Shown: positions 43,950 through 54,795 of the stretch, piece after piece
Position numbering within the stretch: the stretch's first letter is position 1
Layout: each line of letters starts with the position of its first letter
Origin: Guptibacillus spartinae
GTDB taxonomy: Bacteria > Bacillota > Bacilli > Bacillales > Guptibacillaceae
DNA: 64,000 nt
Assembly (NCBI RefSeq): GCF_028610625.1
Contig: NZ_JAQQWU010000001.1
Span: 372,001-436,000, forward strand
Direction of reading: 5' to 3'
Notes under the pieces: generated by a model
Database searches by the model: none
Seen by the model: only the letters and a program-made list of their open reading frames with translations
What the model was told of the DNA's origin: nothing
Program-made: the position numbers and the translations under genes

Positions 43950-44879
43950 ATGTTTGAACACATTACAGTATTAAAAGAAGAAGCAGTAAACGCACTAAAC
44001 ATTAAAGAGGATGGCATTTATGTTGATTGTACGCTTGGTGGTGGTGGACATTCAAAAGCGATTTTGGATCAGCTAACCACAGGGCATCTCTATGCATTTG
44101 ATCAAGATCAATGGGCAATTGATAATGCCAAAACAACACTTGCAGGATATGAGGACAAGCTTACGGTTATCGAACGAAATTTCAGCTTTATTAAAGAAGC
44201 GTTAGCTGACCTCGGTGTTGAAGGCGTTGATGGAATTTTATTTGACCTTGGTGTTTCCTCTCCGCAGCTTGATAAGGGTGAGCGGGGGTTTAGTTATCAA
44301 CATGATGCACAGCTGGATATGAGGATGGATCAATCTTCCAGTTTATCAGCGTACGAAGTGGTGAATGAGTGGGAGTATGAACGTCTCGTCTCGATTTTTT
44401 TCAAATTTGGTGAAGAAAAGTTTTCAAAACAAATCGCTCGCAAAATTGAAAAAGCAAGAGACTTAAAACCGATTGAAACCACATTTGAACTCGTTGATCT
44501 CATTAAAGATGCTATTCCTGCACCTGCGAGAAGGAAAGGGGGACATCCCGCGAAAAGAATTTTTCAAGCGATTCGTATAGCGGTAAATGATGAGCTAAAA
44601 GTATTTGAGCAGGCTCTTATTGACGGAATGTCCATTTTGAATCCCGGCGGACGCATGAGTGTGATTACATTCCATTCACTTGAAGACCGGATATGTAAAA
44701 CGACAATGAAAGAAGCAGCTTCAGGACCAGAACTTCCACCTGGAATGCCGATTATTCCAGATGCTTACCAGCCAGATATGAAGCTAGTGACAAGAAAGCC
44801 AATTCTACCATCTGAAGAAGAGCAGGAAGCAAACAGACGTGCACGATCAGCGAAGCTTCGTGTGGCAGAGAAAATGTAA
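43950..44879 (+). CDS. rsmH: 16S rRNA (cytosine1402-N4)-methyltransferase RsmH
   Basis: 309 residues. SAM loop '[19 protein letters not shown]' (about 25-43), '[10 protein letters not shown]', '[22 protein letters not shown]' (about 97-118), and the C-terminal '[13 protein letters not shown]' and '[10 protein letters not shown]' segments. It methylates the P-site nucleotide C1402. Known as mraW or ylxA. Confidence 0.96.
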   Translation: MFEHITVLKEEAVNALNIKEDGIYVDCTLGGGGHSKAILDQLTTGHLYAFDQDQWAIDNAKTTLAGYEDKLTVIERNFSFIKEALADLGVEGVDGILFDLGVSSPQLDKGERGFSYQHDAQLDMRMDQSSSLSAYEVVNEWEYERLVSIFFKFGEEKFSKQIARKIEKARDLKPIETTFELVDLIKDAIPAPARRKGGHPAKRIFQAIRIAVNDELKVFEQALIDGMSILNPGGRMSVITFHSLEDRICKTTMKEAASGPELPPGMPIIPDAYQPDMKLVTRKPILPSEEEQEANRRARSAKLRVAEKM

Positions 44880-44911
44880 AGATAAAAATATAAGAAGGTG
44901 CAAGGGGGAAA

Positions 44912-45283
44912 ATGATGAGTAACCTGGCGTATAAGTATCAGCAGCAGCAACAAACGCAAAAGCAAGTTGAAACAAAAAAGCAAGCCGTTTATGTAGAACG
45001 TGGACGCATAACAAAGGGAGAGAAAATGCTCTGGATGATGCTTGTACTTACATTTGTGGCCGCGTCAATCTTTATGGTTTCGAATTATGCTACAATTTAT
45101 AATTTGAATACGAGCCTGCAACAAGCAGAAGCAGACCAACGTGTTCAAAGTAAACAAAACGAAGAGCTTCAAGTAAAAGTAACTGAGCTAAGTGCACCCG
45201 GTCGAATTGTGAACATTGCCGAAGAAAAATTAGGCATGGAACTAAATGATCAAAACGTAGAAGTGATCAACAAGGGATCATAA
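44912..45283 (+). CDS. ftsL: Cell division protein FtsL
   Basis: 123 residues: a Gln/Lys-rich cytosolic tail (about 1-38), one membrane helix (about 42-62) and an extracellular coiled coil (about 65-105). This is the FtsL/DivIC-like layout. It bridges FtsW-PBP2B and the DivIB-DivIC complex. GGGGGAAA precedes tandem ATG codons at 44912 and 44915. Confidence 0.92.
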   Translation: MMSNLAYKYQQQQQTQKQVETKKQAVYVERGRITKGEKMLWMMLVLTFVAASIFMVSNYATIYNLNTSLQQAEADQRVQSKQNEELQVKVTELSAPGRIVNIAEEKLGMELNDQNVEVINKGS

Positions 45284-45304
45284 TTTTCGGAGGTTTGCAC
45301 TGTC

Positions 45305-47506
45305 ATGAAAGAAACAAACAAGAACTCACATATTAATGTTGGAGCAGCGATTTTAATGTCACTATTTGTCCTGCTCTTTTTTGCTTTTATTGGAAGGTTT
45401 TTCTATATTGAGTGGACACAGGCCATTTCTGGTTCCGATGGTGAAAAAGTCGACTTAATGGAGCTTGGAAAAGATAAGTGGACCCGAAGCAAAATTCTTG
45501 AAGCGGATCGCGGTACCATTTATGACCGAACAGGAGAAAACGCGCTTGCTACTGACATTCCTTCCTTTACACTTCGAGCGATCTTGGATAAAGAATATGA
45601 GGATCATGTAGAAGATGTTTCAAAAACTGCGGCTGCCCTTGCGCCGATTTTAGAGATGAAGCAATCCGACGTTTCCGAAGTGTTATCTAGAGAAGGATTG
45701 TTTCAAGTTGAATTCGGAGCATCAGGGAAAAACTTGAGTCTGACACAGAAAGAGAAAATTGAAAAGCTTGATTTACCTGGAGTCGGCTTTATTCCTACGA
45801 AAACGCGCCTCTATCCTAATGAAGAATTTGCTTCCCATCTTCTTGGGTTTACAAACGAAAATGATGACGGGGTTCAGGAAGGCTTGTTAGGTTTAGAAAA
45901 GGAATTGAACAAGTATCTTGTCCCACAAGAAGGAAAAGAAACGTACCAGAGTGATCGAGAAGGATTTAAACTTCCCTATGGTAATGAAAACATTACTCCT
46001 TCTAAAAGTGGGAACGACGTTTATTTAACAATTGATCAAAAAATCCAGGTATTAATGGAAAACGCCTTGAACGAAGCACAGGAGAAATTTAACCCTGAGC
46101 GAATGACAGCGATTGTCGCTGATCCAGACACTGGGAAAATTCTAGCGATGGGAAATCGCCCAACGTTCGATCCTAATTTAAGAAATGTATCAAATTATAC
46201 GAATATGGCGCTTACTGCTTTTGAACCGGGCTCCACGATGAAGGTTTTTACTGTTGCGGCAGCGATTGAAGAAGGGGTGTATCAAGGAGACGAACTTTTT
46301 CAATCAGGGCAATACTCCGTGCCAGGTGGTCGAATAAGTGATCATAATGGTGGAGAAGGCTGGGGGATGATTAGCTTTGATGAGGGAATTCGCCAGTCCT
46401 CCAACGTAGCAGCTTCTATTTTAGTGAAAGAAAAGCTAGGTTATGAAAAGTATGAAGATTATTTAACGAAATTTGGATTGGATGCTAAAACTGGAATAGA
46501 TCTCCCTGGAGAAGCTTCATCTAGAATTACCTATAGTGGGGAGCTTGAACGAATTACAACTGGTTTCGGACAGGGATCCACAATAACTCCAATTCAACAA
46601 GTTCAAGCGATTTCCGCTATTGCAAACGGTGGGAAAATGATGAAGCCTTACGTGATTGAGAAAATTGTTGATCCCGAATCAAATGAGGTGAAACTCAATC
46701 ACGAGCCAAAAGTAGCTGGTGAGCCTATTTCGAAGGAAACTGCAAAACAAACACGGGATCTTCTTCGGACGGTTGTGACTGATGGAACGGGTACTCCTTA
46801 TAACATAGAAGGTTACGATATTGCGGGAAAAACAGGTACAGCTCAAATTTCTGAAGGCTCAAAAGGATATATGAGTGGCTATGGCAATAACATCTTCTCC
46901 TTTATTGGGATGGCTCCAGCTGATGACCCAGAGTTAGTCGTTTATGTGGCAGTTGATCGTCCTAAACTCGAGTATCCAGAACTGGGAAGTGATCCGGTTT
47001 CTCTCATCTTTAATACAGTAATGAAGAACAGTCTTCAATATTTAAATATTGATCCGATCGAGAAAAAAGAGAAGCCTTCAGAGCAAGCTAAAGAGTCAGA
47101 GTCTGGTCAAGTTTTAAAAGATGTGACGGGCATGAGTCTAGAAGAAGCAAAGAAACAGCTTGAAGAAAAAGGTTTATCAGTCGTATCGCTAGGTGAGGGA
47201 AAAGTTATTAGTCAATCACCGCGCCCAAGTACGAAAATCCTTAATGGCGAACGAATTATTTTGCAAACGGAAGATCAAGCAACCATGCCTGATATAACTG
47301 GATGGTCGCTTGCCGATGTTATGAAACTGGTTGAGCTGGTCGACTTAAAACCAAATATCATGGGATCGGGTTACGTGACGAAGCAAGGAATTGAGAAGGG
47401 AAGCACGATTAAAAAAGACGACTATCTTGTAGCTGAATTAAAGTCTCCATCATCTGAAGTTGACCAGGCAGAACCTGAGGATGAAGCAGAACCAATTACG
47501 GACTAG
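45305..47506 (+). CDS. pbpB: Penicillin-binding protein 2B, septal transpeptidase
   Basis: 733 residues. One membrane helix (about 12-33), the class B dimerisation domain, and a transpeptidase with Ser310 in Ser-Thr-Met-Lys, a Ser-Ser-Asn motif and Lys-Thr-Gly-Thr. Two C-terminal PASTA domains follow (about 605-720), then an acidic tail. It is the essential septal crosslinking enzyme partnered with FtsW. GGAGG lies 12 bp before the ATG. Confidence 0.95.
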   Translation: MKETNKNSHINVGAAILMSLFVLLFFAFIGRFFYIEWTQAISGSDGEKVDLMELGKDKWTRSKILEADRGTIYDRTGENALATDIPSFTLRAILDKEYEDHVEDVSKTAAALAPILEMKQSDVSEVLSREGLFQVEFGASGKNLSLTQKEKIEKLDLPGVGFIPTKTRLYPNEEFASHLLGFTNENDDGVQEGLLGLEKELNKYLVPQEGKETYQSDREGFKLPYGNENITPSKSGNDVYLTIDQKIQVLMENALNEAQEKFNPERMTAIVADPDTGKILAMGNRPTFDPNLRNVSNYTNMALTAFEPGSTMKVFTVAAAIEEGVYQGDELFQSGQYSVPGGRISDHNGGEGWGMISFDEGIRQSSNVAASILVKEKLGYEKYEDYLTKFGLDAKTGIDLPGEASSRITYSGELERITTGFGQGSTITPIQQVQAISAIANGGKMMKPYVIEKIVDPESNEVKLNHEPKVAGEPISKETAKQTRDLLRTVVTDGTGTPYNIEGYDIAGKTGTAQISEGSKGYMSGYGNNIFSFIGMAPADDPELVVYVAVDRPKLEYPELGSDPVSLIFNTVMKNSLQYLNIDPIEKKEKPSEQAKESESGQVLKDVTGMSLEEAKKQLEEKGLSVVSLGEGKVISQSPRPSTKILNGERIILQTEDQATMPDITGWSLADVMKLVELVDLKPNIMGSGYVTKQGIEKGSTIKKDDYLVAELKSPSSEVDQAEPEDEAEPITD

Positions 47507-47530
47507 CAGGTCTATCTTTCGAACATAAAA

Positions 47531-47538
47531 CATATAGT
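47531..47538 (+). promoter_or_regulatory. Possible sigma-E -10 element before spoVD
   Basis: CATATAGT resembles the sigma-E -10 consensus CATACAmT at six of eight positions, 31 bp before spoVD. The matching -35 is poor. In B. subtilis spoVD is transcribed by sigma-E. Confidence 0.3.
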
Positions 47539-47568
47539 GGAACGAGCATAATCAGGGAGGATGAGTTT

Positions 47569-49488
47569 ATGCGCGTTTCCAATGTCACTGTTCGAAGAAG
47601 ACTAGTGATAGCCCTTATCGTTGGACTATTTGTTTTTGCTGTAGTCGTTGTAAGACTTGGTTATGTACAACTGGTGATGGGGAGCTGGCTTAGCGAGAAA
47701 GCAAAAGATTCTTGGAGTCGTAATATTCCTTTTGAACCGAGTAGAGGAGAGATCCTTGATCGTAACGGTGTGGCACTCGCAACGAACATTAGTGCCCCAT
47801 CTGTCTTAATTGTTCCAAGGCAGCTCGTAAATCCAGCAGCTACAGCCGAAGCTCTTGCAGCTTCCCTCAATACTAGTAAAGAAAAAGTCTATGAAACAAT
47901 TACTCAGAATGAATCGATGGTTTGGATCCGCCCTGAAGGAAAGAAAATGACGAATGAGAAAGCAAATGAAATTCGAAAGTTGAATCTTGCAGGTGTCTAC
48001 ATCGCTGAAGATAACAAACGTCATTATCCAAATGGAGATTTTTTAGCGCATGTACTAGGTTTTAGTGGGATTGACAATCAAGGTTTAACAGGTATTGAAC
48101 TTTACTATGATGAAGAATTAAGTGGCGAAAAGGGACAGGTTGAATATTACGCAGATGCAAAAGGAAAGCGAATGCCATCGCTCGCAGATGATTATACAGA
48201 ACCTGTTGATGGACTCGATCTTCGCTTAACAATTGATTCTAAAATCCAAACGATTATGGAACGAGAACTTGATATTGCAGAAGCGACTTATCATCCAGAT
48301 GGAGCAGCAGCGATCGCCATGGATCCAAATACAGGTGAAATACTTGGTATGTCTTCAAGACCAGATTTTAACCCTGAAGAATTTCAAGAAGTCTCTCCCG
48401 ACGTATGGAACCAAAATAAACCCGTTTGGAGCACGTATGAACCGGGATCCACTTTTAAAATCATCACCCTGGCTGCAGCGCTTGAAGAAGGAGAAGTTGA
48501 TCTAGAAAACGATCACTTTCATGACCCAGGGAGCATTGAAGTAGCAGGGACAAAGTTACGGTGTTGGAAAGCGGGAGGCCATGGAAGTCAGACCTTTTTA
48601 GAAGGCGTTCAAAACTCCTGTAACCCTGGGTTTGTTCTACTAGGGGAACGTCTTGGTAAGGAGAAGCTCTTTTCCTATATTGATAAATTTGGTTTCGGCG
48701 AGAAAACAGGTATCGATTTACAGGGTGAAGCAAGTGGCATTCTATTCGATGTTGATAACGTAGGACCACTCGAGCTTGCAACGACAGCATTCGGTCAAGG
48801 AGTTTCGGTAACTCCAATTCAGCAAGTGACGGCAGTCTCGGCTGCTGTAAATGGTGGCACACTCTATGAACCGTATATTGCAAAAGAATGGTTAGATCCA
48901 GAAACTGGGGCAGTGGTGAGCAAAAATACGCCTATAGCGAAACGTCAGGTAATCTCTGAGGAAACATCTAAAGAAGTGAGACATGCACTTGAAACCGTTG
49001 TAGCACTTGGAACTGGTAAGAATGCCTATGTAGACGGCTACCGTGTAGGTGGAAAAACCGGAACGGCTCAGAAGGCCAAAAACGGTGCCTATTTAAAAAA
49101 CAACCACATTGTTTCCTTTATCGGATTTGCACCAGCTGATGATCCGCAAATTGTTGTGTATGTAGCAATAGACAATCCGAAAGACACCCTCCAATTTGGG
49201 GGTATTGTTGCAGCGCCGATCGTAGGTAACATTATCCAGGATAGTTTGACGGTTATGGGTGTAGAAAAAAGGGAAGACCAGATTGAGAAAGAAAAGACAT
49301 GGCAAGATGAAGAGATGATCGAAATGCCGAATTTAGTGGGAATGTCATCAAAAGAAATTCGTGAAGCCATGTATAATTTGAAAATTGATTCAAGTGGCGA
49401 AGGCGATATTGTGATCGCTCAGGCGCCGGAACCTGGAGTGAAATTATCGGTAGGTGCAGAAATACGACTTTATATGGGTGACAAATAA
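47569..49488 (+). CDS. spoVD: SpoVD, sporulation-specific class B PBP
   Basis: 639 residues. One membrane helix (about 9-31), transpeptidase with Ser294 in Ser-Thr-Phe-Lys, a Ser-Cys-Asn motif and Lys-Thr-Gly-Thr, and one C-terminal PASTA domain (about 580-639). The single PASTA and the unusual SCN second motif separate it from PBP2B. It works with SpoVE to make spore cortex. AGGGAGG lies upstream. Confidence 0.95.
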   Translation: MRVSNVTVRRRLVIALIVGLFVFAVVVVRLGYVQLVMGSWLSEKAKDSWSRNIPFEPSRGEILDRNGVALATNISAPSVLIVPRQLVNPAATAEALAASLNTSKEKVYETITQNESMVWIRPEGKKMTNEKANEIRKLNLAGVYIAEDNKRHYPNGDFLAHVLGFSGIDNQGLTGIELYYDEELSGEKGQVEYYADAKGKRMPSLADDYTEPVDGLDLRLTIDSKIQTIMERELDIAEATYHPDGAAAIAMDPNTGEILGMSSRPDFNPEEFQEVSPDVWNQNKPVWSTYEPGSTFKIITLAAALEEGEVDLENDHFHDPGSIEVAGTKLRCWKAGGHGSQTFLEGVQNSCNPGFVLLGERLGKEKLFSYIDKFGFGEKTGIDLQGEASGILFDVDNVGPLELATTAFGQGVSVTPIQQVTAVSAAVNGGTLYEPYIAKEWLDPETGAVVSKNTPIAKRQVISEETSKEVRHALETVVALGTGKNAYVDGYRVGGKTGTAQKAKNGAYLKNNHIVSFIGFAPADDPQIVVYVAIDNPKDTLQFGGIVAAPIVGNIIQDSLTVMGVEKREDQIEKEKTWQDEEMIEMPNLVGMSSKEIREAMYNLKIDSSGEGDIVIAQAPEPGVKLSVGAEIRLYMGDK

Positions 49489-49585
49489 GCAACCGGTGAG
49501 TACAATAAGTAGTGAACAAGCCAAGGCGTATGCTCTTGGCTTGTTTTCTGAAAATATGTCAGCAAACTAGAAAGGTTTGAAAGAG

Positions 49586-51049
49586 ATGAAATTACACGAT
49601 CTTCTCCATGCATTACTTACATATAAACAGGTAGGAAAAGGGAATCCCGAAATTAGTAAGATTGAAAGTGATAGCCGAGAAGTAACATCTGGCAGTCTTT
49701 TCGTCTGCATTCCAGGTTATACCGTAGATGGCCATGATTTTGCCGAACAAGCTGTTCAACAGGGAGCTGTTGCGCTCGTTTCAGAAAAAGAACTGTCTGT
49801 ATCCGTGCCGGTTATTCTAGTTCGAGATGCCCATCGCGCTCTCGCAGAACTGGCCAATTGTTTCTATCAACACCCGACGAAATCATTTTCATTAATTGGT
49901 ATTACAGGTACAAATGGAAAAACAACCGTTTCTCATTTAATTGAACAGATTCACAGAGATAAAAAGCAGACAACCGGCTTAATCGGAACAATCAATATGA
50001 AAATAGCCGATGAAGAATTTGAAACAAAGAACACAACCCCCGAGCCGCTGTTACTTCAAAAACAATTTGCAAGAATGCGTGATCGTCATGTACATACGGC
50101 AGTTATGGAAGTTTCCTCTCATGCTTTAACGCTCGGGCGCGTAAGAGGATGTGACTATGATATTGCTGTATTTACCAATTTAACTCAGGATCATCTCGAC
50201 TATCATGGGACGATGGAAGAATATCGCCAGGCCAAAGGTCTTCTTTTTTCACAATTAGGTAATACATATGATACAGGAAGAAAAAAGGTCGCTGTACTAA
50301 ATGCGGATGATGACGCTAGCCTTCAATATGAGAAAATGACTTCGGCGTATATATTAAGATATGGCATTGATAATGACGCAGATATTCGAGCTGAAGAAAT
50401 TTCCTTTTCTGCTAATGGGACAAGATTTCGTTTAATCACGCCTGAAGACATTCGTGATGTTAAACTGATGCTTACGGGTAAATTCAGCGTATACAACGCA
50501 CTCGCTGCAATTGCAGCATGTCTTGCGAACGGATTGGAACTAGATCATATTCTTAATAGCCTTGAAAAAATCTCGGGGGTACCTGGTCGCTTTGAATTGG
50601 TCGATGAGGGACAACAATTCCCTGTTATCGTCGATTATGCTCATACACCGGACAGTCTAGAAAATGTTTTATTAACCGTCAAAGAAATGGCAGAAGGAAA
50701 CGTTTTTGCAGTGGTTGGATGTGGGGGAGACCGTGATCGAACGAAGCGTCCACTTATGGCTAAGATTGCAACGGAATTAGCTGATACCGCCGTTTTAACA
50801 TCAGATAACCCACGAAGTGAAGACCCTGAACGTATTTTAGACGATATGGTTGAAGGTGTAAAAGGTCATTATATAAGAATCTCGGATCGAGCAGAAGCAA
50901 TTCAACACGCCATTACACATGCCGTTGATGGGGATGTTGTTCTAATTGCAGGGAAAGGGCATGAAACCTATCAAATTGTTGGAGATCAGGTTCTAGATTT
51001 TGATGATCGACAAATTGCACGTCAAGCCATAAAGGAGCGAAAAGGATGA
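49586..51049 (+). CDS. murE: UDP-MurNAc-tripeptide synthetase (meso-DAP adding)
   Basis: 487 residues from the ATG at 49586, where family proteins begin MKL; a TTG at 49577 is too near AAAGG. Mur ligase domains with '[18 protein letters not shown]' (about 110-127) and the specificity motif Asp-Asn-Pro-Arg (near 410) that selects meso-diaminopimelate. It adds the third residue of the stem peptide. Its stop overlaps murF by 4 bp. Confidence 0.96.
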   Translation: MKLHDLLHALLTYKQVGKGNPEISKIESDSREVTSGSLFVCIPGYTVDGHDFAEQAVQQGAVALVSEKELSVSVPVILVRDAHRALAELANCFYQHPTKSFSLIGITGTNGKTTVSHLIEQIHRDKKQTTGLIGTINMKIADEEFETKNTTPEPLLLQKQFARMRDRHVHTAVMEVSSHALTLGRVRGCDYDIAVFTNLTQDHLDYHGTMEEYRQAKGLLFSQLGNTYDTGRKKVAVLNADDDASLQYEKMTSAYILRYGIDNDADIRAEEISFSANGTRFRLITPEDIRDVKLMLTGKFSVYNALAAIAACLANGLELDHILNSLEKISGVPGRFELVDEGQQFPVIVDYAHTPDSLENVLLTVKEMAEGNVFAVVGCGGDRDRTKRPLMAKIATELADTAVLTSDNPRSEDPERILDDMVEGVKGHYIRISDRAEAIQHAITHAVDGDVVLIAGKGHETYQIVGDQVLDFDDRQIARQAIKERKG

Positions 51050-52401
51050 AGTTCTCATCGAATTTACTAAACGAAATCAGTCAAGGACCAGTTGATCAGG
51101 AACTGGTTTTTGAAGGTGTCGCGACGGACACTCGTAAGAATTGCACAAATAAACTATTCGTTCCAATCGTTGGTGACGTTTTTGATGGGCATCGATTTAT
51201 TGATGCGGCGATTGTAAATGGAGCGACAGGAACCCTTTGGGAGAAAAACAAGCCTTTTCCTAAAGACCTTGTAGGTAAAATTAATGTGTATGAAGTAGAC
51301 GATACGACTGTCGGTTTTCAAGAACTCGCGAAACAGGTGCTTAAACAGCAAAAACCTTATGTCATTGGTGTTACTGGAAGTAATGGAAAAACGACTGTGA
51401 AAGATATGCTTGAAGCTGTCCTTAGTCCAAAGTATAAAACGTTTAAAACACAAGGGAATTTAAACAATCATTGGGGACTACCCATGACCGTGCTTGCGAT
51501 GCCTGAAGACACTGACGTGTTGATTCTGGAAATGGGGATGAGTGGACTTGGCGAAATTTCACTTCTAACCCAAATTGCACAACCTGATGTAGCTGTTATT
51601 ACGAATATTGGTGAGTCACACTTACTACAACTTGGTAGCCGTGAAAATATTGCTAAAGCAAAGATGGAAATAGCTGAAGGACTTAAGTCTGACGGCGTTC
51701 TCGTTATCGATGGTGATGAGCCACTCCTAACGCCGACTCATAAAAACGTGATTTCATGCGGATACGAAGATAAAAATGCGCTTCAAATTGATCAGGTCGA
51801 AAAGCGAGAAAATGGCTATGTGTTTACTCTAAAAAATGAAGAAGAGCCGTTCGAAATTTCATTATTAGGTAAACATAACATTAAAAACGCCGTCTATAGC
51901 ATTGCTTCTGCCAGAAAGTTAGGGATGACAGAGGAACAAATTCGAAAATCTCTCTCTTCCTTAAAACTAACCGGAATGAGACTTGAACAATTTCGATTAT
52001 CAACTGGTGCGCTCATTATTAACGATGCGTATAACGCCAGTCCAACTTCAATGAAAGCAGCATTAGAAACGCTCGCTGAATTAGAAGGGTTTCAGAAAAA
52101 AATTGCTATTCTTGGGGATATGTATGAACTTGGGGATCAGGAAGAATTTCTTCACCGGAACATTGCAACCTCGGTAAGACCAGCGATTACAGAAGTGATT
52201 ACCGTTGGTGACAAAGCAAAGTGGATTTATGATGGGATGAAAGAAAATGAAACGCAAGTACCTGCTGTTTCCTTTGACAACAAAGAAGATGCCGCATCCT
52301 ATTTATCGGGTCGACTTGATGAACAAACAGCTGTTTTATTAAAAGCATCAAGAGGACTTGGGCTCGAGACCATAATACAGGCATTAGGGAAAGAATCATA
52401 A
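51046..52401 (+). CDS. murF: UDP-MurNAc-tripeptide-D-Ala-D-Ala ligase MurF
   Basis: 451 residues. Mur ligase core with '[19 protein letters not shown]' (about 104-122), '[18 protein letters not shown]' and '[20 protein letters not shown]' (about 142-186), the MurF signature; '[11 protein letters not shown]' is near 325. It adds D-Ala-D-Ala to complete the pentapeptide. ATGA overlap with murE. In B. subtilis murF lies elsewhere beside ddl, so its place here resembles the gene order of other bacteria. Confidence 0.95.
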   Translation: MKFSSNLLNEISQGPVDQELVFEGVATDTRKNCTNKLFVPIVGDVFDGHRFIDAAIVNGATGTLWEKNKPFPKDLVGKINVYEVDDTTVGFQELAKQVLKQQKPYVIGVTGSNGKTTVKDMLEAVLSPKYKTFKTQGNLNNHWGLPMTVLAMPEDTDVLILEMGMSGLGEISLLTQIAQPDVAVITNIGESHLLQLGSRENIAKAKMEIAEGLKSDGVLVIDGDEPLLTPTHKNVISCGYEDKNALQIDQVEKRENGYVFTLKNEEEPFEISLLGKHNIKNAVYSIASARKLGMTEEQIRKSLSSLKLTGMRLEQFRLSTGALIINDAYNASPTSMKAALETLAELEGFQKKIAILGDMYELGDQEEFLHRNIATSVRPAITEVITVGDKAKWIYDGMKENETQVPAVSFDNKEDAASYLSGRLDEQTAVLLKASRGLGLETIIQALGKES

Positions 52402-52413
52402 GGAGGCAGTACA

Positions 52414-53388
52414 GTGATTGAACAATTATTAATTTTTAGTTTGCTAACATCTTTTATTATAGCGGTGCTTGTATCACCGGTATTTATCCCTTATTTAAGA
52501 AGACTTAAATTTGGACAGAGTATTCGGGAAGAAGGACCAAAATCACACCAAAAGAAATCTGGTACGCCAACTATGGGTGGCTTGATTATTATTCTCGCGA
52601 TTATTCTAGGTACGGTCATCATTGCATTAAAATATGATGAAATATCAACCCAAATTTGGCTGCTTTTGTTTGTGACCGTAGGGTATGGTCTCATTGGCTT
52701 TTTAGATGATTTTATTAAAGTAGTAAAAAAACGAAACCTTGGCTTAACTTCAAAACAGAAGCTACTAGGTCAAATGGTTATTGCAATTCTCGTTTATTTT
52801 GGTTTAAGAACGGTTGGATTTGATACGGCCATTCGCGTACCTGGTACAGAAATAAGCTTTGATATTGGCATTGGATATGTCGTGCTACTATTTGTGATGC
52901 TGGTTGGTGCTTCCAATGCGGTGAATTTAACGGATGGTTTAGATGGTCTCGTTGCTGGAACAGCAGCTATTGCTTTTGGAGCTTTTGCCATTTTAGCAGC
53001 TGCAGTTTACATGTACGACGTAGCGATCTTCTCGGTAAGTGTCGTTGGAGCGGTACTTGGATTTCTCGTTTTTAATGCTCACCCGGCAAAAGTATTCATG
53101 GGTGATACCGGGTCGCTTGCTCTTGGTGGAGCGCTTGCTGCTGTTGCTATTATGACCAAGCTTGAGCTTCTTCTTGTCATCGTTGGTGGCGTTTTTGTCA
53201 TCGAAACATTGTCAGTGATTATTCAAGTTGCCTCATTTAAAACAACAGGGAAGCGCGTGTTTAAAATGAGCCCGCTTCATCACCACTACGAACTTTCTGG
53301 TTGGACAGAATGGCGCGTTGTCGCTACATTTTGGACAGTAGGGTTAATTTGTGCAGCGTTTGGAATCTATCTTGAGGTGTGGATGTAA
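52414..53388 (+). CDS. mraY: Phospho-MurNAc-pentapeptide transferase MraY
   Basis: 324 residues from a GTG with AAGGAGG upstream. Ten helices. Catalytic Asp-rich loops: '[22 protein letters not shown]' (about 93-114), '[12 protein letters not shown]' (about 168-179), '[12 protein letters not shown]' (about 229-240) and the '[12 protein letters not shown]' His motif (about 287-298). It makes lipid I at the membrane. Its stop overlaps murD by one base (TAATG). Confidence 0.97.
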   Translation: MIEQLLIFSLLTSFIIAVLVSPVFIPYLRRLKFGQSIREEGPKSHQKKSGTPTMGGLIIILAIILGTVIIALKYDEISTQIWLLLFVTVGYGLIGFLDDFIKVVKKRNLGLTSKQKLLGQMVIAILVYFGLRTVGFDTAIRVPGTEISFDIGIGYVVLLFVMLVGASNAVNLTDGLDGLVAGTAAIAFGAFAILAAAVYMYDVAIFSVSVVGAVLGFLVFNAHPAKVFMGDTGSLALGGALAAVAIMTKLELLLVIVGGVFVIETLSVIIQVASFKTTGKRVFKMSPLHHHYELSGWTEWRVVATFWTVGLICAAFGIYLEVWM

Positions 53389-54728
53389 TGAGAAAAGTAA
53401 ACTATGAAAATAAATCAGTACTCGTATTAGGTATAGCGAAAAGCGGTTTTGCTGCAGCCAAGTTGCTTCGCTCTCTTGGCGCAACTGTTACAGTGAATGA
53501 TCGAGAAGAAATTTCGAACAATCCAAAAGCGAAAGAACTTCAGCAGTTAGGGTTTAACGTGGTTGGTGGGGGACATCCGCTCGAGCTACTTGAGGGAATT
53601 GACTTGATTGTTAAAAATCCTGGCATTCCCTACCAAAATCCGCTTCTTGAAGAAGCCGTAAAGAAAAATATTCCGATCGTAACTGAAGTAGAAATTGCTG
53701 GAGAGGTTTCTGAAGCACCATTTATTGCGATTACGGGTTCGAACGGAAAAACAACGACAACCACCTTAATCGGCCAACTATTAAACCATACACCTGCAAA
53801 TCCAATCGTTGCTGGTAATATCGGTACAGTTGTTTGTGAAGTAGCTGCTGAAGCAACTCCTGATCAAACGCTTGTGACGGAACTATCAAGTTTTCAATTA
53901 CAAGGTACAGTCAATTTCCATCCGCATATTTCTGTCCTACTTAATATTTATGAAGCGCATCTTGATTATCATGGTACAAAGGACGCTTATGCTGCAGCAA
54001 AAGCTCGTATGTTCCAAAATCAAACGAGTGCAGATTTTGCCGTTTATAATGCTGATGATTCGCTAGTTTCTTCGTATGCTGAAGCATCAAAAGCTTCGCT
54101 TGTTCCATTTTCTGCTACAAAAAAACTCGATACCGGAGTTTGTATTGAAGGAGAATGGATCGTTTTTCAAGAGGAGAAAGTGATAAAAATTAATGAGCTT
54201 TCGATGAAGCAAAATATCGAAAACACGCTTGCAGCTATTGCGGTAGCGAAGTTATCCGGTGTTTCAAATGAAAAAATTCATGAGGAACTGACGAATTTCC
54301 ACGGAGTGAAACACCGTCTTCAATTTGTAGGAGAAGTGCGTGGGCGGAAATTCTTCAACGATTCAAAAGCAACGAACTCCATTGCGACAAAAAAAGCGTT
54401 GGATTCATTCGATAAGCCTGTCATTCTTCTTGCAGGTGGTCTCGATCGCGGGAATGGTTTCGATGATTTAGCCACCTATTTCAAGTCAAAAGTAAAGCAT
54501 CTTATTACGTTTGGCCAAACGGCACCAAAATTGAAGACGACGGCCAATCAAGCAGGACTGAATTCTGTCACAGTTGTCGATAATGTAGAAGAAGCTGTTT
54601 CAACAGCGTATCATCTATCCGAATCGGGAGATGTTATTCTTCTTTCACCAGCGTGCGCAAGCTGGGATCAGTTCAAAACATTTGAAGAACGAGGAGACAT
54701 CTTTATCGAGGCAATGCATAGACTCTAA
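53388..54728 (+). CDS. murD: UDP-MurNAc-Ala-D-Glu ligase MurD
   Basis: 446 residues from the ATG at 53388, with GAGGTG about 8 bp upstream; a GTG at 53379 overlaps that site. Rossmann 'VLVLGIAKSGFAAAKLL', ATP loop '[18 protein letters not shown]' (about 113-130), and 'NDSKATNSIATKKAL' plus 'LLAGGLDRGNGF' in the C-terminal part. It adds D-Glu to UDP-MurNAc-L-Ala. Confidence 0.96.
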   Translation: MRKVNYENKSVLVLGIAKSGFAAAKLLRSLGATVTVNDREEISNNPKAKELQQLGFNVVGGGHPLELLEGIDLIVKNPGIPYQNPLLEEAVKKNIPIVTEVEIAGEVSEAPFIAITGSNGKTTTTTLIGQLLNHTPANPIVAGNIGTVVCEVAAEATPDQTLVTELSSFQLQGTVNFHPHISVLLNIYEAHLDYHGTKDAYAAAKARMFQNQTSADFAVYNADDSLVSSYAEASKASLVPFSATKKLDTGVCIEGEWIVFQEEKVIKINELSMKQNIENTLAAIAVAKLSGVSNEKIHEELTNFHGVKHRLQFVGEVRGRKFFNDSKATNSIATKKALDSFDKPVILLAGGLDRGNGFDDLATYFKSKVKHLITFGQTAPKLKTTANQAGLNSVTVVDNVEEAVSTAYHLSESGDVILLSPACASWDQFKTFEERGDIFIEAMHRL

Positions 54729-54795
54729 TAAGGGGTTGTCTTGCTTATCCGGTAAGTTCGGTTAGGTAAAATCGACATAACGGAGCGTGGGTCCA

